The translations under genes and the position numbers were made by a program. This document shows positions 27,501 through 43,600 of a DNA stretch of 64,000 nucleotides, piece after piece. Each line of letters begins with the position of its first letter. Position 1 is the stretch's first letter. The notes beneath the pieces are model-generated. The model did no database searches. It saw nothing but the letters and a program-made list of their open reading frames with translations, and was not told the origin of the DNA. This DNA comes from Osedax frankpressi (taxonomy: Eukaryota > Annelida > Polychaeta > Sabellida > Siboglinidae), in NCBI GenBank assembly GCA_964035775.1, contig OZ038313.1, positions 27,895,062 through 27,959,061 on the forward strand. The letters run 5' to 3'.

Positions 27501-30500
27501 TAAATTATAACATTAAAATTACACCTAATATAATTTATAACATTAAAGTTACACCTAATATAAGTTATAACATTAAAGTTACACCTAATATAAGTTATAA
27601 CATTAATGTATTAAAGTTACACCTAATATAAGTTATAACATTAATGTATTAAAGTTACACCTAATATAAGTTATAACATTAATGTATTAAAGTTACACCT
27701 AATATAAGTTATAACATTAAATTTACACTTAATATAAGTTATAACATTAATGTATTAAAGTTACACCTAATATAAGTTATAACATTAAAGTTACACCTAA
27801 TATAAGTTATAAAATTAAAGTTACACCTAATATAAGTTATAACATTAATGTATTAATGTTACACCTAATATAAGTTATAACATTAAAATTACATCTAATA
27901 TAATTTATAACATTAAAGTCACACCTAATATAAGTTATAACATTAATGTATTAAAGTTACACCTAATATAAGTTATAACATTAAAGTTACACCTAATATA
28001 AGTTATAACATTAATGTATTGAAGTTACACCTAATATAAGTTATAACATTAAAATTACACCTAATATAATTTATAACATTAAAGTTACACCTAATATAAG
28101 TTATAACATTAATATATTAAAGTTACACCTAATATAAGTTATAACATTAAAGTTACACCTAATATAAGTTATAACATTAATGTATTAAAGTTACACCTAA
28201 TATAAGTTATAACATTAAATTAACACTTAATATAAGTTATAACATTAATGTATTAAAGTTACACCTAATATAAGTTATAACATTAAAGTTACACCTAATA
28301 TAAGTTATAACATTAAAGTTACACCTAATATAAGTTATAACATTAATGTATTAATGTTACACCTAATATAAGTTATAACATTAAAATTACACCTAATATA
28401 AGTTATAACATTAATGTATTAAAGTTACACCTAATATAAGTTATAACATTAATGTATTAAAGTTACACCTAATATAAGTTATAACATTAATGTATTAAAG
28501 TTACACCTAATATAAGTTATAACATTAATGTTACACCTAATATAAGTTATAACACTAATGTATTAAAGTTACATCTAATATAAGTTACAACATTAATGTA
28601 TTAAAGTTACACCTAATATAAGTTATAACATTAATGTATTAAAGTTACACCTAATATAAGTTATAACATTAATGTATTAAAGTTACACCTAATATAAGTT
28701 ATAACATTAATGTATTAAAGTTACACCTAATATAAGTTATAACATTAAAATTACACCTAATATAATTTATAACATTAAAGTTACACCTAATATAAGTTAT
28801 AACATTAATGTATTAAAGTTACACTTAATATAAGTTATAACATTAATGTATTAATGGTACACCTAATATAAGTTATAACATTAAAATTACACCTAATATA
28901 AGTTATAACATTAATGTATTAATGTTACACCTAATATAAGTTATAACATTAAAATTACACCTAATATAAGTTACAACATTAATGTATTAAAGTTACACCT
29001 AATATAAGTTATAACATTAAAGTTACACCTAATATAAGTTATAACATTAAAATTACACCTAATATAAGTTATAACATTAATGTATTAATGGTACACCTAA
29101 TATAAGTTATAACATTAAAATTACACCTAATATAAGTTATAACATTAATGTATTAAAGTTACACCTAATATAAGTTATAACATTAATGTATTAAAGTTAC
29201 ACCTAATATAAGTTATAACATTAAAATTACACCTAATATAAGTTATAACATTAATGTATTAAAGTTACACCTAATATAAGTTATAACATTAATGTATTAA
29301 AGTTACACCTAATATAAGTTATAACATTAATGTATTAATGTTACACCTAATATAAGTTATAACATTAATGTATTAATGTTACACCTAATATAAGTTATAA
29401 CATTAATGTATTAAAGTTACACCTAATATAAGTTATAACATTAATGTATTAAAGTTACACCTAATATAAGTTATAACATTAAAATTACACTTAATATAAG
29501 TTATAACATTAATGTATTAATGTTACACCTAATATAAGTTATAACATTAAAATTAAATCTAATATAAGTTATAACATTAATGTATTAATGTTACACCTAA
29601 TATAAGTTATAACATTAAAATTACACCTAATATAAGTTATAACATTAATGTATTAAAGTTACACCTAATATAAGTTATAACATTAAAGTTACACCTAATA
29701 TAAGTTATAACATTAAAGTTACACCTAATATAATTTATAACATTAAAGTTACACCTAATATAAGTTATAACATTAATGTATTAATGTTACACCTAATATA
29801 AGTTATAACATTAAAGTTACACCTAATATAAGTTATAACATTAATGTATTGAAGTTACACCTAATATAAATTATAACATTAAAATTACACCTAATATAAT
29901 TTATAACATTAAAGTTACACCTAATATAAGTTATAACATTAAAGTTACACCTAATATAAGTTATAACATTAATGTATTAAAGTTACACCTAATATAAGTT
30001 ATAACATTAATGTATTAAAGTTACACCTAATATAAGTTATAACATTAATGTATTAAAGTTACACCTAATATAAGTTATAACATTAAATTTACACTTAATA
30101 TAAGTTATAACATTAATGTATTAAAGTTACACCTAATATAAGTTATAACATTAAAGTTACACCTAACATAAGTTATAAAATTAAAGTTACACCTAATATA
30201 AGTTATAACATTAATGTATTAATGTTACACCTAATATAAGTTATAACATTAAAATTACATCTAATATAATTTATAACATTAAAGTCACACCTAATATAAG
30301 TTATAACATTAATGTATTAAAGTTACACCTAATATAAGTTATAACATTAAAGTTACACCTAATATAAGTTATAACATTAATGTATTGAAGTTACACCTAA
30401 TATAAGTTATAACATTAAAATTACACCTAATATAATTTATAACATTAAAGTTACACCTAATATAAGTTATAACATTAATATATTAAAGTTACACCTAATA

Positions 30501-33000
30501 TAAGTTATAACATTAAAGTTACACCTAATATAAGTTATAACATTAATGTATTAAAGTTACACCTAATATAAGTTATAACATTAAATTAACACTTAATATA
30601 AGTTATAACATTAATGTATTAAAGTTACACCTAATATAAGTTATAACATTAAAGTTACACCTAATATAAGTTATAACATTAAAGTTACACCTAATATAAG
30701 TTATAACATTAATGTATTAATGTTACACCTAATATAAGTTATAACATTAAAATTACACCTAATATAAGTTATAACATTAATGTATTAAAGTTACACCTAA
30801 TATAAGTTATAACATTAATGTATTAAAGTTACACCTAATATAAGTTATAACATTAATGTATTAAAGTTACACCTAATATAAGTTATAACATTAATGTTAC
30901 ACCTAATATAAGTTATAACACTAATGTATTAAAGTTACATCTAATATAAGTTACAACATTAATGTATTAAAGTTACACCTAATATAAGTTATAACATTAA
31001 TGTATTAAAGTTACACCTAATATAAGTTATAACATTAATGTATTAAAGTTACACCTAATATAAGTTATAACATTAATGTATTAAAGTTACACCTAATATA
31101 AGTTATAACATTAAAATTACACCTAATATAATTTATAACATTAAAGTTACACCTAATATAAGTTATAACATTAATGTATTAAAGTTACACTTAATATAAG
31201 TTATAACATTAATGTATTAATGGTACACCTAATATAAGTTATAACATTAAAATTACACCTAATATAAGTTATAACATTAATGTATTAATGTTACACCTAA
31301 TATAAGTTATAACATTAAAATTACACCTAATATAAGTTACAACATTAATGTATTAAAGTTACACCTAATATAAGTTATAACATTAAAGTTACACCTAATA
31401 TAAGTTATAACATTAAAATTACACCTAATATAAGTTATAACATTAATGTATTAATGGTACACCTAATATAAGTTATAACATTAAAATTACACCTAATATA
31501 AGTTATAACATTAATGTATTAAAGTTACACCTAATATAAGTTATAACATTAATGTATTAAAGTTACACCTAATATAAGTTATAACATTAAAATTACACCT
31601 AATATAAGTTATAACATTAATGTATTAAAGTTACACCTAATATAAGTTATAACATTAATGTATTAAAGTTACACCTAATATAAGTTATAACATTAATGTA
31701 TTAAAGTTACACCTAATATAAGTTATAACATTAATGTATTAATGTTACACCTAATATAAGTTATAACATTAATGTATTAATGTTACACCTAATATAAGTT
31801 ATAACATTAATGTATTAAAGTTACACCTAATATAAGTTATAACATTAATGTATTAAAGTTACACCTAATATAAGTTATAACATTAAAATTACACTTAATA
31901 TAAGTTATAACATTAATGTATTAATGTTACACCTAATATAAGTTATAACATTAAAATTAAATCTAATATAAGTTATAACATTAATGTATTAATGTTACAC
32001 CTAATATAAGTTATAACATTAAAATTACACCTAATATAAGTTATAACATTAATGTATTAAAGTTACACCTAATATAAGTTATAACATTAAAGTTACACCT
32101 AATATAAGTTATAACATTAAAGTTACACCTAATATAATTTATAACATTAAAGTTACACCTAATATAAGTTATAACATTAATGTATTAATGTTACACCTAA
32201 TATAAGTTATAACATTAAAGTTACACCTAATATAAGTTATAACATTAATGTATTGAAGTTACACCTAATATAAATTATAACATTAAAATTACACCTAATA
32301 TAATTTATAACATTAAAGTTACACCTAATATAAGTTATAACATTAAAGTTACACCTAATATAAGTTATAACATTAATGTATTAAAGTTACACCTAATATA
32401 AGTTATAACATTAATGTATTAAAGTTACACCTAATATAAGTTATAACATTAATGTATTAAAGTTACACCTAATATAAGTTATAACATTAAATTTACACTT
32501 AATATAAGTTATAACATTAATGTATTAAAGTTACACCTAATATAAGTTATAACATTAAAGTTACACCTAACATAAGTTATAACATTAAAGTTACACCTAA
32601 TATAAGTTATAACATTAATGTATTAATGTTACACCTAATATAAGTTATAACATTAAAATTACATCTAATATAATTTATAACATTAAAGTCACACCTAATA
32701 TAAATTATAACATTAATGTATTAAAGTTACACCTAATATAAGTTATAACATTAAAGTTACACCTAATATAAGTTATAACATTAATGTATTGAAGTTACAC
32801 CTAATATAAGTTATAACATTAAAATTACACCTAATATAATTTATAACATTAAAGTTACACCTAATATAAGTTATAACATTAATATATTAAAGTTACACCT
32901 AATATAAGTTATAACATTAAAGTTACACCTAATATAAGTTATAACATTAATGTATTAAAGTTACACCTAATATAAATTATAACATTAAATTAACACTTAA
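21401..33000. repeat. Inner 2,366/2,404-bp repeat of zone C
   Basis: Within the 5.8-kb pair and beyond it a shorter period is visible. AATTAAATCT lies at 21401, 23767, 27185, 29551 and 31955, with neighbouring steps of 2,366 (twice) and 2,404 inside the blocks. AGTCAC at 27917, 30283 and 32687 and AATTAACACT at 28218, 30584 and 32988 show the same steps, and CTAACATAAG repeats at 30163 and 32567 (2,404). The 38-bp difference is one long monomer. So the 5.8-kb unit is itself built on an older duplication of about 2.4 kb. Confidence 0.85.
24510..30330. repeat. Zone C higher-order repeat, copy 2 (5.82 kb)
   Basis: This is the tandem partner of 18690-24510, with the same order of markers and very few differences visible by eye. 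One long monomer is added near 30,000, and a CTAACATAAG unit sits at 30163. Divergence from copy 1 begins at about 30,330. The near identity over 5.8 kb in a satellite points to a recent duplication or to ongoing homogenisation. Confidence 0.9.
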
Positions 33001-36000
33001 TATAAGTTATAACATTAATGTATTAAAGTTACACCTAATATAAGTTATAACATTAAAGTTACACCTAATATAAGTTATAACATTAAAGTTACACCTAATA
33101 TAAGTTATAACATTAATGTATTAATGTTACACCTAATATAAGTTATAACATTAAAATTACACCTAATATAAGTTATAACATTAAAATTACACCTAATATA
33201 AGTTATAACATTAATGTATTAAAGTTACACCTAATATAAGTTATAACATTAATGTATTAAAGTTACACCTAATATAAGTTATAACATTAATGTATTAAAG
33301 TTACACCTAATATAAGTTATAACATTAATGTTACACCTAATATAAGTTATAACACTAATGTATTAAAGTTACATCTAATATAAGTTACAACATTAATGTA
33401 TTAAAGTTACACCTAATATAAGTTATAACATTAATGTATTAAAGTTACACCTAATATAAGTTATAACATTAATGTATTAAAGTTACACCTAATATAAGTT
33501 ATAACATTAATGTATTAAAGTTACACCTAATATAAGTTATAACATTAAAATTACACCTAATATAATTTATAACATTAAAGTTACACCTAATATAAGTTAT
33601 AACATTAATGTATTAAAGTTATATCTAATATAAGTTATAACATTAATGTATTAAAGTTACACCTAATATAAGTTATAACATTAATGTATTAATGTTACAC
33701 CTAATATAAGTTATAACATTAAAATTACATCTAATATAATTTATAATATTAAAGTCACACCTAATATAAGTTATAACATTAATGTATTAAAGTTACACCT
33801 AATATAAGTTATAACATTAAAGTTACACCTAATATAAGTTATAACATTAATGTATTGAAGTTACACCTAATATAAGTTATAACATTAAAATTACACCTAA
33901 TATAATTTATAACATTAAAGTTACACCTAATATAAGTTATAACATTAATATATTAAAGTTACACCTAATATAAGTTATAACATTAAAGTTACACCTAATA
34001 TAAGTTATAACATTAATGTATTAAAGTTACACCTAATATAAGTTATAACATTAAATTAACACTTAATATAAGTTATAACATTAATGTATTAAAGTTACAC
34101 CTAATATAAGTTATAACATTAAAGTTACACCTAATATAAGTTATAACATTAAAGTTACACCTAATATAAGTTATAACATTAATGTATTAATGTTACACCT
34201 AATATAAGTTATAACATTAAAATTACACCTAATATAAGTTATAACATTAATGTATTAAAGTTACACCTAATATAAGTTATAACATTAATGTATTAAAGTT
34301 ACACCTAATATAAGTTATAACATTAATGTATTAAAGTTACACCTAATATAAGTTATAACATTAATGTTACACCTAATATAAGTTATAACACTAATGTATT
34401 AAAGTTACATCTAATATAAGTTACAACATTAATGTATTAAAGTTACACCTAATATAAGTTATAACATTAATGTATTAAAGTTACACCTAATATAAGTTAT
34501 AACATTAATGTATTAAAGTTACACCTAATATAAGTTATAACATTAATGTATTAAAGTTACACCTAATATAAGTTATAACATTAAAATTACACCTAATATA
34601 ATTTATAACATTAAAGTTACACCTAATATAAGTTATAACATTAATGTATTAAAGTTACACTTAATATAAGTTATAACATTAATGTATTAATGGTACACCT
34701 AATATAAGTTATAACATTAAAATTACACCTAATATAAGTTATAACATTAATGTATTAATGTTACACCTAATATAAGTTATAACATTAAAATTACACCTAA
34801 TATAAGTTACAACATTAATGTATTAAAGTTACACCTAATATAAGTTATAACATTAAAGTTACACCTAATATAAGTTATAACATTAAAATTACACCTAATA
34901 TAAGTTATAACATTAATGTATTAATGGTACACCTAATATAAGTTATAACATTAAAATTACACCTAATATAAGTTATAACATTAATGTATTAAAGTTACAC
35001 CTAATATAAGTTATAACATTAATGTATTAAAGTTACACCTAATATAAGTTATAACATTAAAATTACACCTAATATAAGTTATAACATTAATGTATTAATG
35101 TTACACCTAATATAAGTTATAACATTAATGTATTAATGTTACACCTAATATAAGTTATAACATTAATGTATTAAAGTTACACCTAATATAAGTTATAACA
35201 TTAATGTATTAAAGTTACACCTAATATAAGTTATAACATTAAAATTACACTTAATATAAGTTATAACATTAATGTATTAATGTTACACCTAATATAAGTT
35301 ATAACATTAAAATTAAATCTAATATAAGTTATAACATTAATGTATTAATGTTACACCTAATATAAGTTATAACATTAAAATTACACCTAATATAAGTTAT
35401 AACATTAATGTATTAAAGTTACACCTAATATAAGTTATAACATTAAAGTTACACCTAATATAAGTTATAACATTAAAGTTACACCTAATATAATTTATAA
35501 CATTAAAGTTACACCTAATATAAGTTATAACATTAATGTATTAATGTTACACCTAATATAAGTTATAACATTAAAGTTACACCTAATATAAGTTATAACA
35601 TTAATGTATTGAAGTTACACCTAATATAAATTATAACATTAAAATTACACCTAATATAATTTATAACATTAAAGTTACACCTAATATAAATTATAACATT
35701 AATGTATTAAAGTTACACCTAATATAAGTTATAACATTAAAGTTACACCTAATATAAGTTATAACATTAATGTATTGAAGTTACACCTAATATAAGTTAT
35801 AACATTAAAATTACACCTAATATAATTTATAACATTAAAGTTACACCTAATATAAGTTATAACATTAATATATTAAAGTTACACCTAATATAAGTTATAA
35901 CATTAAAGTTACACCTAATATAAGTTATAACATTAATGTATTAAAGTTACACCTAATATAAATTATAACATTAAATTAACACTTAATATAAGTTATAACA

Positions 36001-39000
36001 TTAATGTATTAAAGTTACACCTAATATAAGTTATAACATTAAAGTTACACCTAATATAAGTTATAACATTAAAGTTACACCTAATATAAGTTATAACATT
36101 AAAGTTACACCTAATATAAGTTATAACATTAATGTATTAATGTTACACCTAATATAAGTTATAACATTAAAATTACACCTAATATAAGTTATAACATTAA
36201 AATTACACCTAATATAAGTTATAACATTAATGTATTAAAGTTACACCTAATATAAGTTATAACATTAATGTATTAAAGTTACACCTAATATAAGTTATAA
36301 CATTAATGTATTAAAGTTACACCTAATATAAGTTATAACATTAATGTTACACCTAATATAAGTTATAACACTAATGTATTAAAGTTACATCTAATATAAG
36401 TTACAACATTAATGTATTAAAGTTACACCTAATATAAGTTATAACATTAATGTATTAAAGTTACACCTAATATAAGTTATAACATTAATGTATTAAAGTT
36501 ACACCTAATATAAGTTATAACATTAATGTATTAAAGTTACACCTAATATAAGTTATAACATTAAAATTACACCTAATATAATTTATAACATTAAAGTTAC
36601 ACCTAATATAAGTTATAACATTAATGTATTAAAGTTATATCTAATATAAGTTATAACATTAATGTATTAAAGTTACACCTAATATAAGTTATAACATTAA
36701 AATTACACCTAATATAATTTATAACATTAAAGTCACACCTAATATAAGTTATAACATTAATGTATTAAAGTTACACCTAATATAAGTTATAACATTAAAG
36801 TTACACCTAATATAAGTTATAACATTAAAATTACACCTAATATAATTTATAACATTAAAGTTACACCTAATATAAGTTATAACATTAATGTATTAAAGTT
36901 ATATCTAATATAAGTTATAACATTAATGTATTAAAGTTACACCTAATATAAGTTATAACATTAAAGTTACACCTAATATAAGTTATAACATTAAAGTTAC
37001 ACCTAATATAAGTTATAACATTAATGTATTAAAGTTACACCTAATATAAGTTATAACATTAAAATTACACCTAATATAATTTATAACATTAAAGTTACAC
37101 CTAATATAAGTTATAACATTAATGTATTAAAGTTACACCTAATATAAGTTATAACATTAATGTATTAAAGTTACACCTAATATAAGTTATAATATTAATG
37201 TATTAAAGTTACACCTAATATAAGTTATAACATTAATGTCTAGAAGTTACACCTAATATAAGTTATAACATTAAAATTACACCTAATATAAGTTATAACA
37301 TTAAAGTTACACCTAATATAAGTTATAAGATTAAAATTACACCTAATATAAGTTATAACATTAATGTATTAAAGTTACACCTAATATAAGTTATAACATT
37401 AATGTATTAAAGTTACACTTAATATAAGTTATAACATTAATGTATTATAGTTACACCTAATATAAGTTATAACATTAGTGTATTAAAGTTACACCTAATA
37501 TAAGTTATAACATTAATGTATTGAAGTTACACCTAATATAAGTTATAACATTAATGTATTAATGTTACACCTAATATAAGTTATAACATTAATATATTAA
37601 ACTTACACTTAATATAAGTTATAACATTAATATATTAAAGTTACACTTAATATAAGTTATAACATTAATGTATTAATGTTACATCTAATATAAGTTATAA
37701 CATTAAAGTTACACCTAATATAAGTTATAACACTAATGTATTAAAGTTACACCTAATATAAGTTACAACATTAATGTATTGAAGTTACACCTAATATAAG
37801 TTATAACATTAAAATTACACTTAATATAAGTTATAACATTAATATATTAAAGTTATACCTAATATAAGTTATAACATTAAAGTTACACCTAATATAAGTT
37901 ATAACATTAAAATTACACCTAATATAAGTTATAACATTAATGTATTAAAGTTACACCTAATATGAGTTATAACATTAATGTATTAAAGTTACACTTAATA
38001 TAAGTTATAACATTAATGTATTAATGGTACACCTAATATAAGTTATAACATTAAAATTACACCTAATATAAGTTATAACATTAATGTATTAATGTTACAC
38101 CTAATATAAGTTATAACATTAAAATTACACCTAATATAAGTTACAACATTAATGTATTAAAGTTACACCTAATATAAGTTATAACATTAAAGTTACACCT
38201 AATATAAGTTATAACATTAAAATTACACCTAATATAAGTTATAACATTAATGTATTAATGGTACACCTAATATAAGTTATAACATTAATGTATTAATGGT
38301 ACACCTAATATAAGTTATAACATTAAAATTACACCTAATATAAGTTATAACATTAATGTATTAAAGTTACACCTAATATAAGTTATAACATTAATGTATT
38401 AAAGTTACACCTAATATAAGTTATAACATTAAAATTACACCTAATATAAGTTATAACATTAATGTATTAAAGTTACACCTAATATAAGTTATAACATTAA
38501 TGTATTAAAGTTACACCTAATATAAGTTATAACATTAATGTATTAAAGTTACACCTAATATAAGTTATAACATTAATGTATTAATGTTACACCTAATATA
38601 AGTTATAACATTAATGTATTAATGTTACACCTAATATAAGTTATAACATTAATGTATTAAAGTTACACCTAATATAAGTTATAACATTAATGTATTAAAG
38701 TTACACCTAATATAAGTTATAACATTAAAATTACACTTAATATAAGTTATAACATTAATGTATTAATGTTACACCTAATATAAGTTATAACATTAAAATT
38801 AAATCTAATATAAGTTATAACATTAATGTATTAAAGTTACACCTAATATAAGTTATAACATTAAAGTTACACCTAATATAAGTTATAACATTAAAGTTAC
38901 ACCTAATATAATTTATAACATTAAAGTTACACCTAATATAAGTTATAACATTAATGTATTAATGTTACACCTAATATAAGTTATAACATTAAAGTTACAC

Positions 39001-40640
39001 CTAATATAAGTTATAACATTAATGTATTGAAGTTACACCTAATATAAATTATAACATTAAAATTACACCTAATATAATTTATAACATTAAAGTTACACCT
39101 AATATAAGTTATAACATTAAAGTTACACCTAATATAAGTTATAACATTAATGTATTAAAGTTACACCTAATATAAGTTATAACATTAATGTATTAAAGTT
39201 ACACCTAATATAAGTTATAACATTAATGTATTAAAGTTACACCTAATATAAGTTATAACATTAAATTTACACTTAATATAAGTTATAACATTAATGTATT
39301 AAAGTTACACCTAATATAAGTTATAACATTAAAGTTACACCTAACATAAGTTATAACATTAAAGTTACACCTAATATAAGTTATAACATTAATGTATTAA
39401 TGTTACACCTAATATAAGTTATAACATTAAAATTACATCTAATATAATTTATAACATTAAAGTCACACCTAATATAAGTTATAACATTAATGTATTAAAG
39501 TTACACCTAATATAAGTTATAACATTAAAGTTACACCTAATATAAGTTATAACATTAATGTATTGAAGTTACACCTAATATAAGTTATAACATTAAAATT
39601 ACACCTAATATAATTTATAACATTAAAGTTACACCTAATATAAGTTATAACATTAATATATTAAAGTTACACCTAATATAAGTTATAACATTAAAATTAC
39701 ACCTAATATAAGTTATAACATTAATGTATTAAAGTTACACCTAATATAAGTTATAACATTAAATTAACACTTAATATAAGTTATAACATTAATGTATTAA
39801 AGTTACACCTAATATAAGTTATAACATTAAAGTTACACCTAATATAAGTTATAACATTAAAGTTACACCTAATATAAGTTATAACATTAATGTATTAATG
39901 TTACACCTAATATAAGTTATAACATTAAAATTACACCTAATATAAGTTATAACTTTAAAATTACACCTAATATAAGTTATAACATTAATGTATTAAAGTT
40001 ACACCTAATATAAGTTATAACATTAATGTATTAAAGTTACACCTAATATAAGTTATAACATTAATGTATTAAAGTTACACCTAATATAAGTTATAACATT
40101 AATGTTACACCTAATATAAGTTATAACACTAATGTATTAAAGTTACATCTAATATAAGTTACAACATTAATGTATTAAAGTTACACCTAATATAAGTTAT
40201 AACATTAATGTATTAAAGTTACACCTAATATAAGTTATAACATTAATGTATTAAAGTTACACCTAATATAAGTTATAACATTAATGTTACACCTAATATA
40301 AGTTATAACATTAAAGTTACACCTAATATAAGTTATAACATTAATGTATTAAAGTTACACCTAATATAAGTTATAACATTAATGTATTAAAGTTACACCT
40401 AATATAAGTTACAACTTTAATGTATTAATGTTACACCTAATATAAGTTATAACATTAAAATTACACCTAATATAAGTTATAACATTAATGTATTAATGTT
40501 ACACCTAATATAAGTTATAACATTAATGTATTAAAGTTACACCTAATATAAGTTATAACATTAATGTATTAAAGTTACACCTAATATAAGTTATAACATT
40601 AATGTAATAAATTTACACCTAATATAAGTTATGACATTAA
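30330..40640. repeat. Zone C mosaic of partial higher-order copies
   Basis: This stretch lacks one clean period. Its left part continues the 2,404-bp step to about 33.2 kb. Markers AGTCAC 32687/33753 and AATTAACACT 32988/34054 then show a 1,066-bp step, and AATTAACACT 34054/35974 a step of 1,920. A block around 37.2-38.3 kb is a third copy of the left part of the 5.8-kb unit: AAACTTACACTT 26025/37599 and TATGAG 26387/37961 are 11,574 bp apart. Around 38.8-39.8 kb the 32-kb block returns (AGTCAC 32687/39461 and CTAACATAAG 32567/39341, both 6,774 bp). The pattern suggests several unequal exchanges with different registers. Confidence 0.78.
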
Positions 40641-43600
40641 TGTATTAAAGTTACACCTAATATAAGTTATAACATTAAAGTTACACCTAATATAAGTTAT
40701 AACATTAAAGTTACACCTAATATAAGTTACAACATTAATGTATTAAAGTTACACCTAATATAAGTTATAACATTAAAGTTACACCTAATATAAGTTATAA
40801 CATTAATGTATTGAAGTTACACCTAATATAAGTTATAACATTAATGTATTAAAGTTACACCTAATATAAGTTATAACATTAATGTATTAAAGTTACACCT
40901 AATATAAGTTATAACATTAAAGTTACACCTAATATAAGTTATAACATTAAAATTACACCTAATATAAGTTATAACATTAATGTATTAATGTTACACCTAA
41001 TATAAGTTATAACATTAAAATTACATCTAATATAAGTTATAACATTAAAGTTACACCTAATATAATTTATAACATTAAAGTTACACCTAATATAAGTTAT
41101 AACATTAATGTATTAATGTTACATCTAATATAAGTTATAACATTAAAATTACATCTAATATAAGTTATAACATTAAAGTTACACCTAATATAAGTTATAA
41201 CATTAAAGTTACACCTAATATAAGTTATAACATTAATGTATTAATGTTACACCTAATATAAGTTATAACATTAAAATTACATCTAATATAAGTTATAACA
41301 TTAAAGTTACACCTAATATAAGTTATAACACTAATGTATTAAAGTTACACCTAATATAAGTTATAACATTAATGTATTAAAATTACACCTAATATAAGTT
41401 ATAACATTAAAGTTACACCTAATATAAGTTATAAAATTAATGTATTAAAGTTACACCTAATATAAGTTATAACATTAATGTTACACCTAATATAAGTTAT
41501 AACATTAAAGTTACACCTAATATAAGTTATAACATTAAAGTTACACCTAATATAAGTTACAACATTAATGTATTAAAGTTACACCTAATATAAGTTATAG
41601 CATTAATGTATTAAAGTTACACCTAATATAAGTTATAACATTAAAGTTACACCTAATATAAGTTATAACATTAATGTATTGAAGTTACACCTAATATAAG
41701 TTATAACATTAATGTATTAAAGTTACACCTAATATAAGTTATAACATTAATGTATTAAAGTTACACCTAATATAAGTTATAACATTAAAATTACACCTAA
41801 TATAAGTTATAACATTAATGTATTAAAGTTACACCTAATATAAGTTATAACATTAAAAGTACACCTAATATAAGTTATAACATTAATGTATTAATGTTAA
41901 ACCTAATATAAGTTATAACATTAATGTATTAAAGTTACACCTAATATAAGTTATGACATTAATGTATTAAAGTTACACCTAATATAAGTTATAACATTAA
42001 TGTATTAAAGTTACACCTAATATAAGTTATAACATTAATGTAATAAAGTTACACCTAATATAAGTTATAACATTAATGTATTAAAGTTACACCTAATATA
42101 AGTTATAACATTAAAGTTACACCTAATATAAGTTATAACACTAATGTATTAAAGTTACATCTAATATAAGTTACAACATCAATGTATTAAAGTTACACCT
42201 AATATAAGTTATAACATTAAAGTTACACCTAATATAAGTTATAACATTAAAGTTACACCTAATATAAGTTATAACATTAATGTATTGAAGTTACACCTAA
42301 TATAAGTTATAACATTAATGTATTAAAGTTACACCTAATATAAGTTATAACATTAATGTATTAAAGTTACACCTAATATAAGTTATAACATTAAAGTTAC
42401 ACCTAATATAAGTTATAACATTAATGTATTAAAGTTACACCTAATATAAGTTATAACATTAAAGTTACACCTAATATAAGTTATAACATTAAAGTTACAC
42501 CTAATATAAGTTATAACATTAAAGTTACACCTAATATAAGTTATAACATTAAAATTACACCTAATATAAGTTATAACATTAATGTATTAAAGTTACACCT
42601 AATATAAGTTATAACATTAAATTACATCTAATATAAGTTATAACATTAAAGTTACACCTAATATAATTTATAACATTAAAGTTACACCTAATATAAGTTA
42701 TAACATTAATGTATTAATGTTACATCTAATATAAGTTATAACATTAAAATTACATCTAATATAAGTTATAACATTAAAGTTAGACCTAATATAAGTTATA
42801 ACATTAAAGTTACACCTAATATATGTTATAACATTAATGTATTAATGTTACACCTAATATAAGTTATAACATTAAAATTACATCTAATATAAGTTATAAC
42901 ATTAAAGTTACACCTAATATAAGTTATAACACTAATGTATTAAAGTTACACCTAATATAAGTTATAACATTAATGTATTAAAGTTACACCTAATATAAGT
43001 TATAACATTAATGTATTAAAGTTACACCTAATATAAGTTATAACATTAATGTATTAAAGTTACACCTAATATAAGTTATAACATTAAAATTACATCTAAT
43101 ATAATTTATAACATTAAAGTTACACCTAATATAAGTTATAACATTAATGTATTAAAGTTATATCTAATATAAGTTATAACATTAATGTATTAAAGTTACA
43201 CCTAATATAAGTTATAACATTAAAATTACACCTAATATAATTTATAACATTAAAGTTACACCTAATATAAGTTATAACATTAATGTATTAAAGTTACACT
43301 TAATATAAGTTATAACATTAATGTATTAAAGTTACACCTAATATAAGTTATAACATTAAAGTTACACCTAATATAAGTTATAACATTAATGTATTAAAGT
43401 TACACCTAATATAAGTTATAACATTAATGTATTAAAGTTACACATAATATAAGTTATAACATTAATGTATTAATGTTACACCTAATATAAGTTATAACAT
43501 TAAAGTTACACCTAATATAAGTTATAACATTAAAGTTACACCTAATATAAGTTATAACATTAAAGTTACCCCTAATATAAGTTATAACATTAATGTATTA

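Noticed and set aside
42440-42600. Open reading frame across a run of short monomers
   Set aside because: Short units are a multiple of three and read open on both strands, here for about five units, but a TAA precedes the run and there is no start codon. Elsewhere plus-strand ATG is followed at once or within a few codons by a stop (ATG TAT TAA, ATG TTA CAC CTA ATA TAA), and minus-strand ATG reads ATG TTA TAA. The peptide would be a plain repeat of the satellite.
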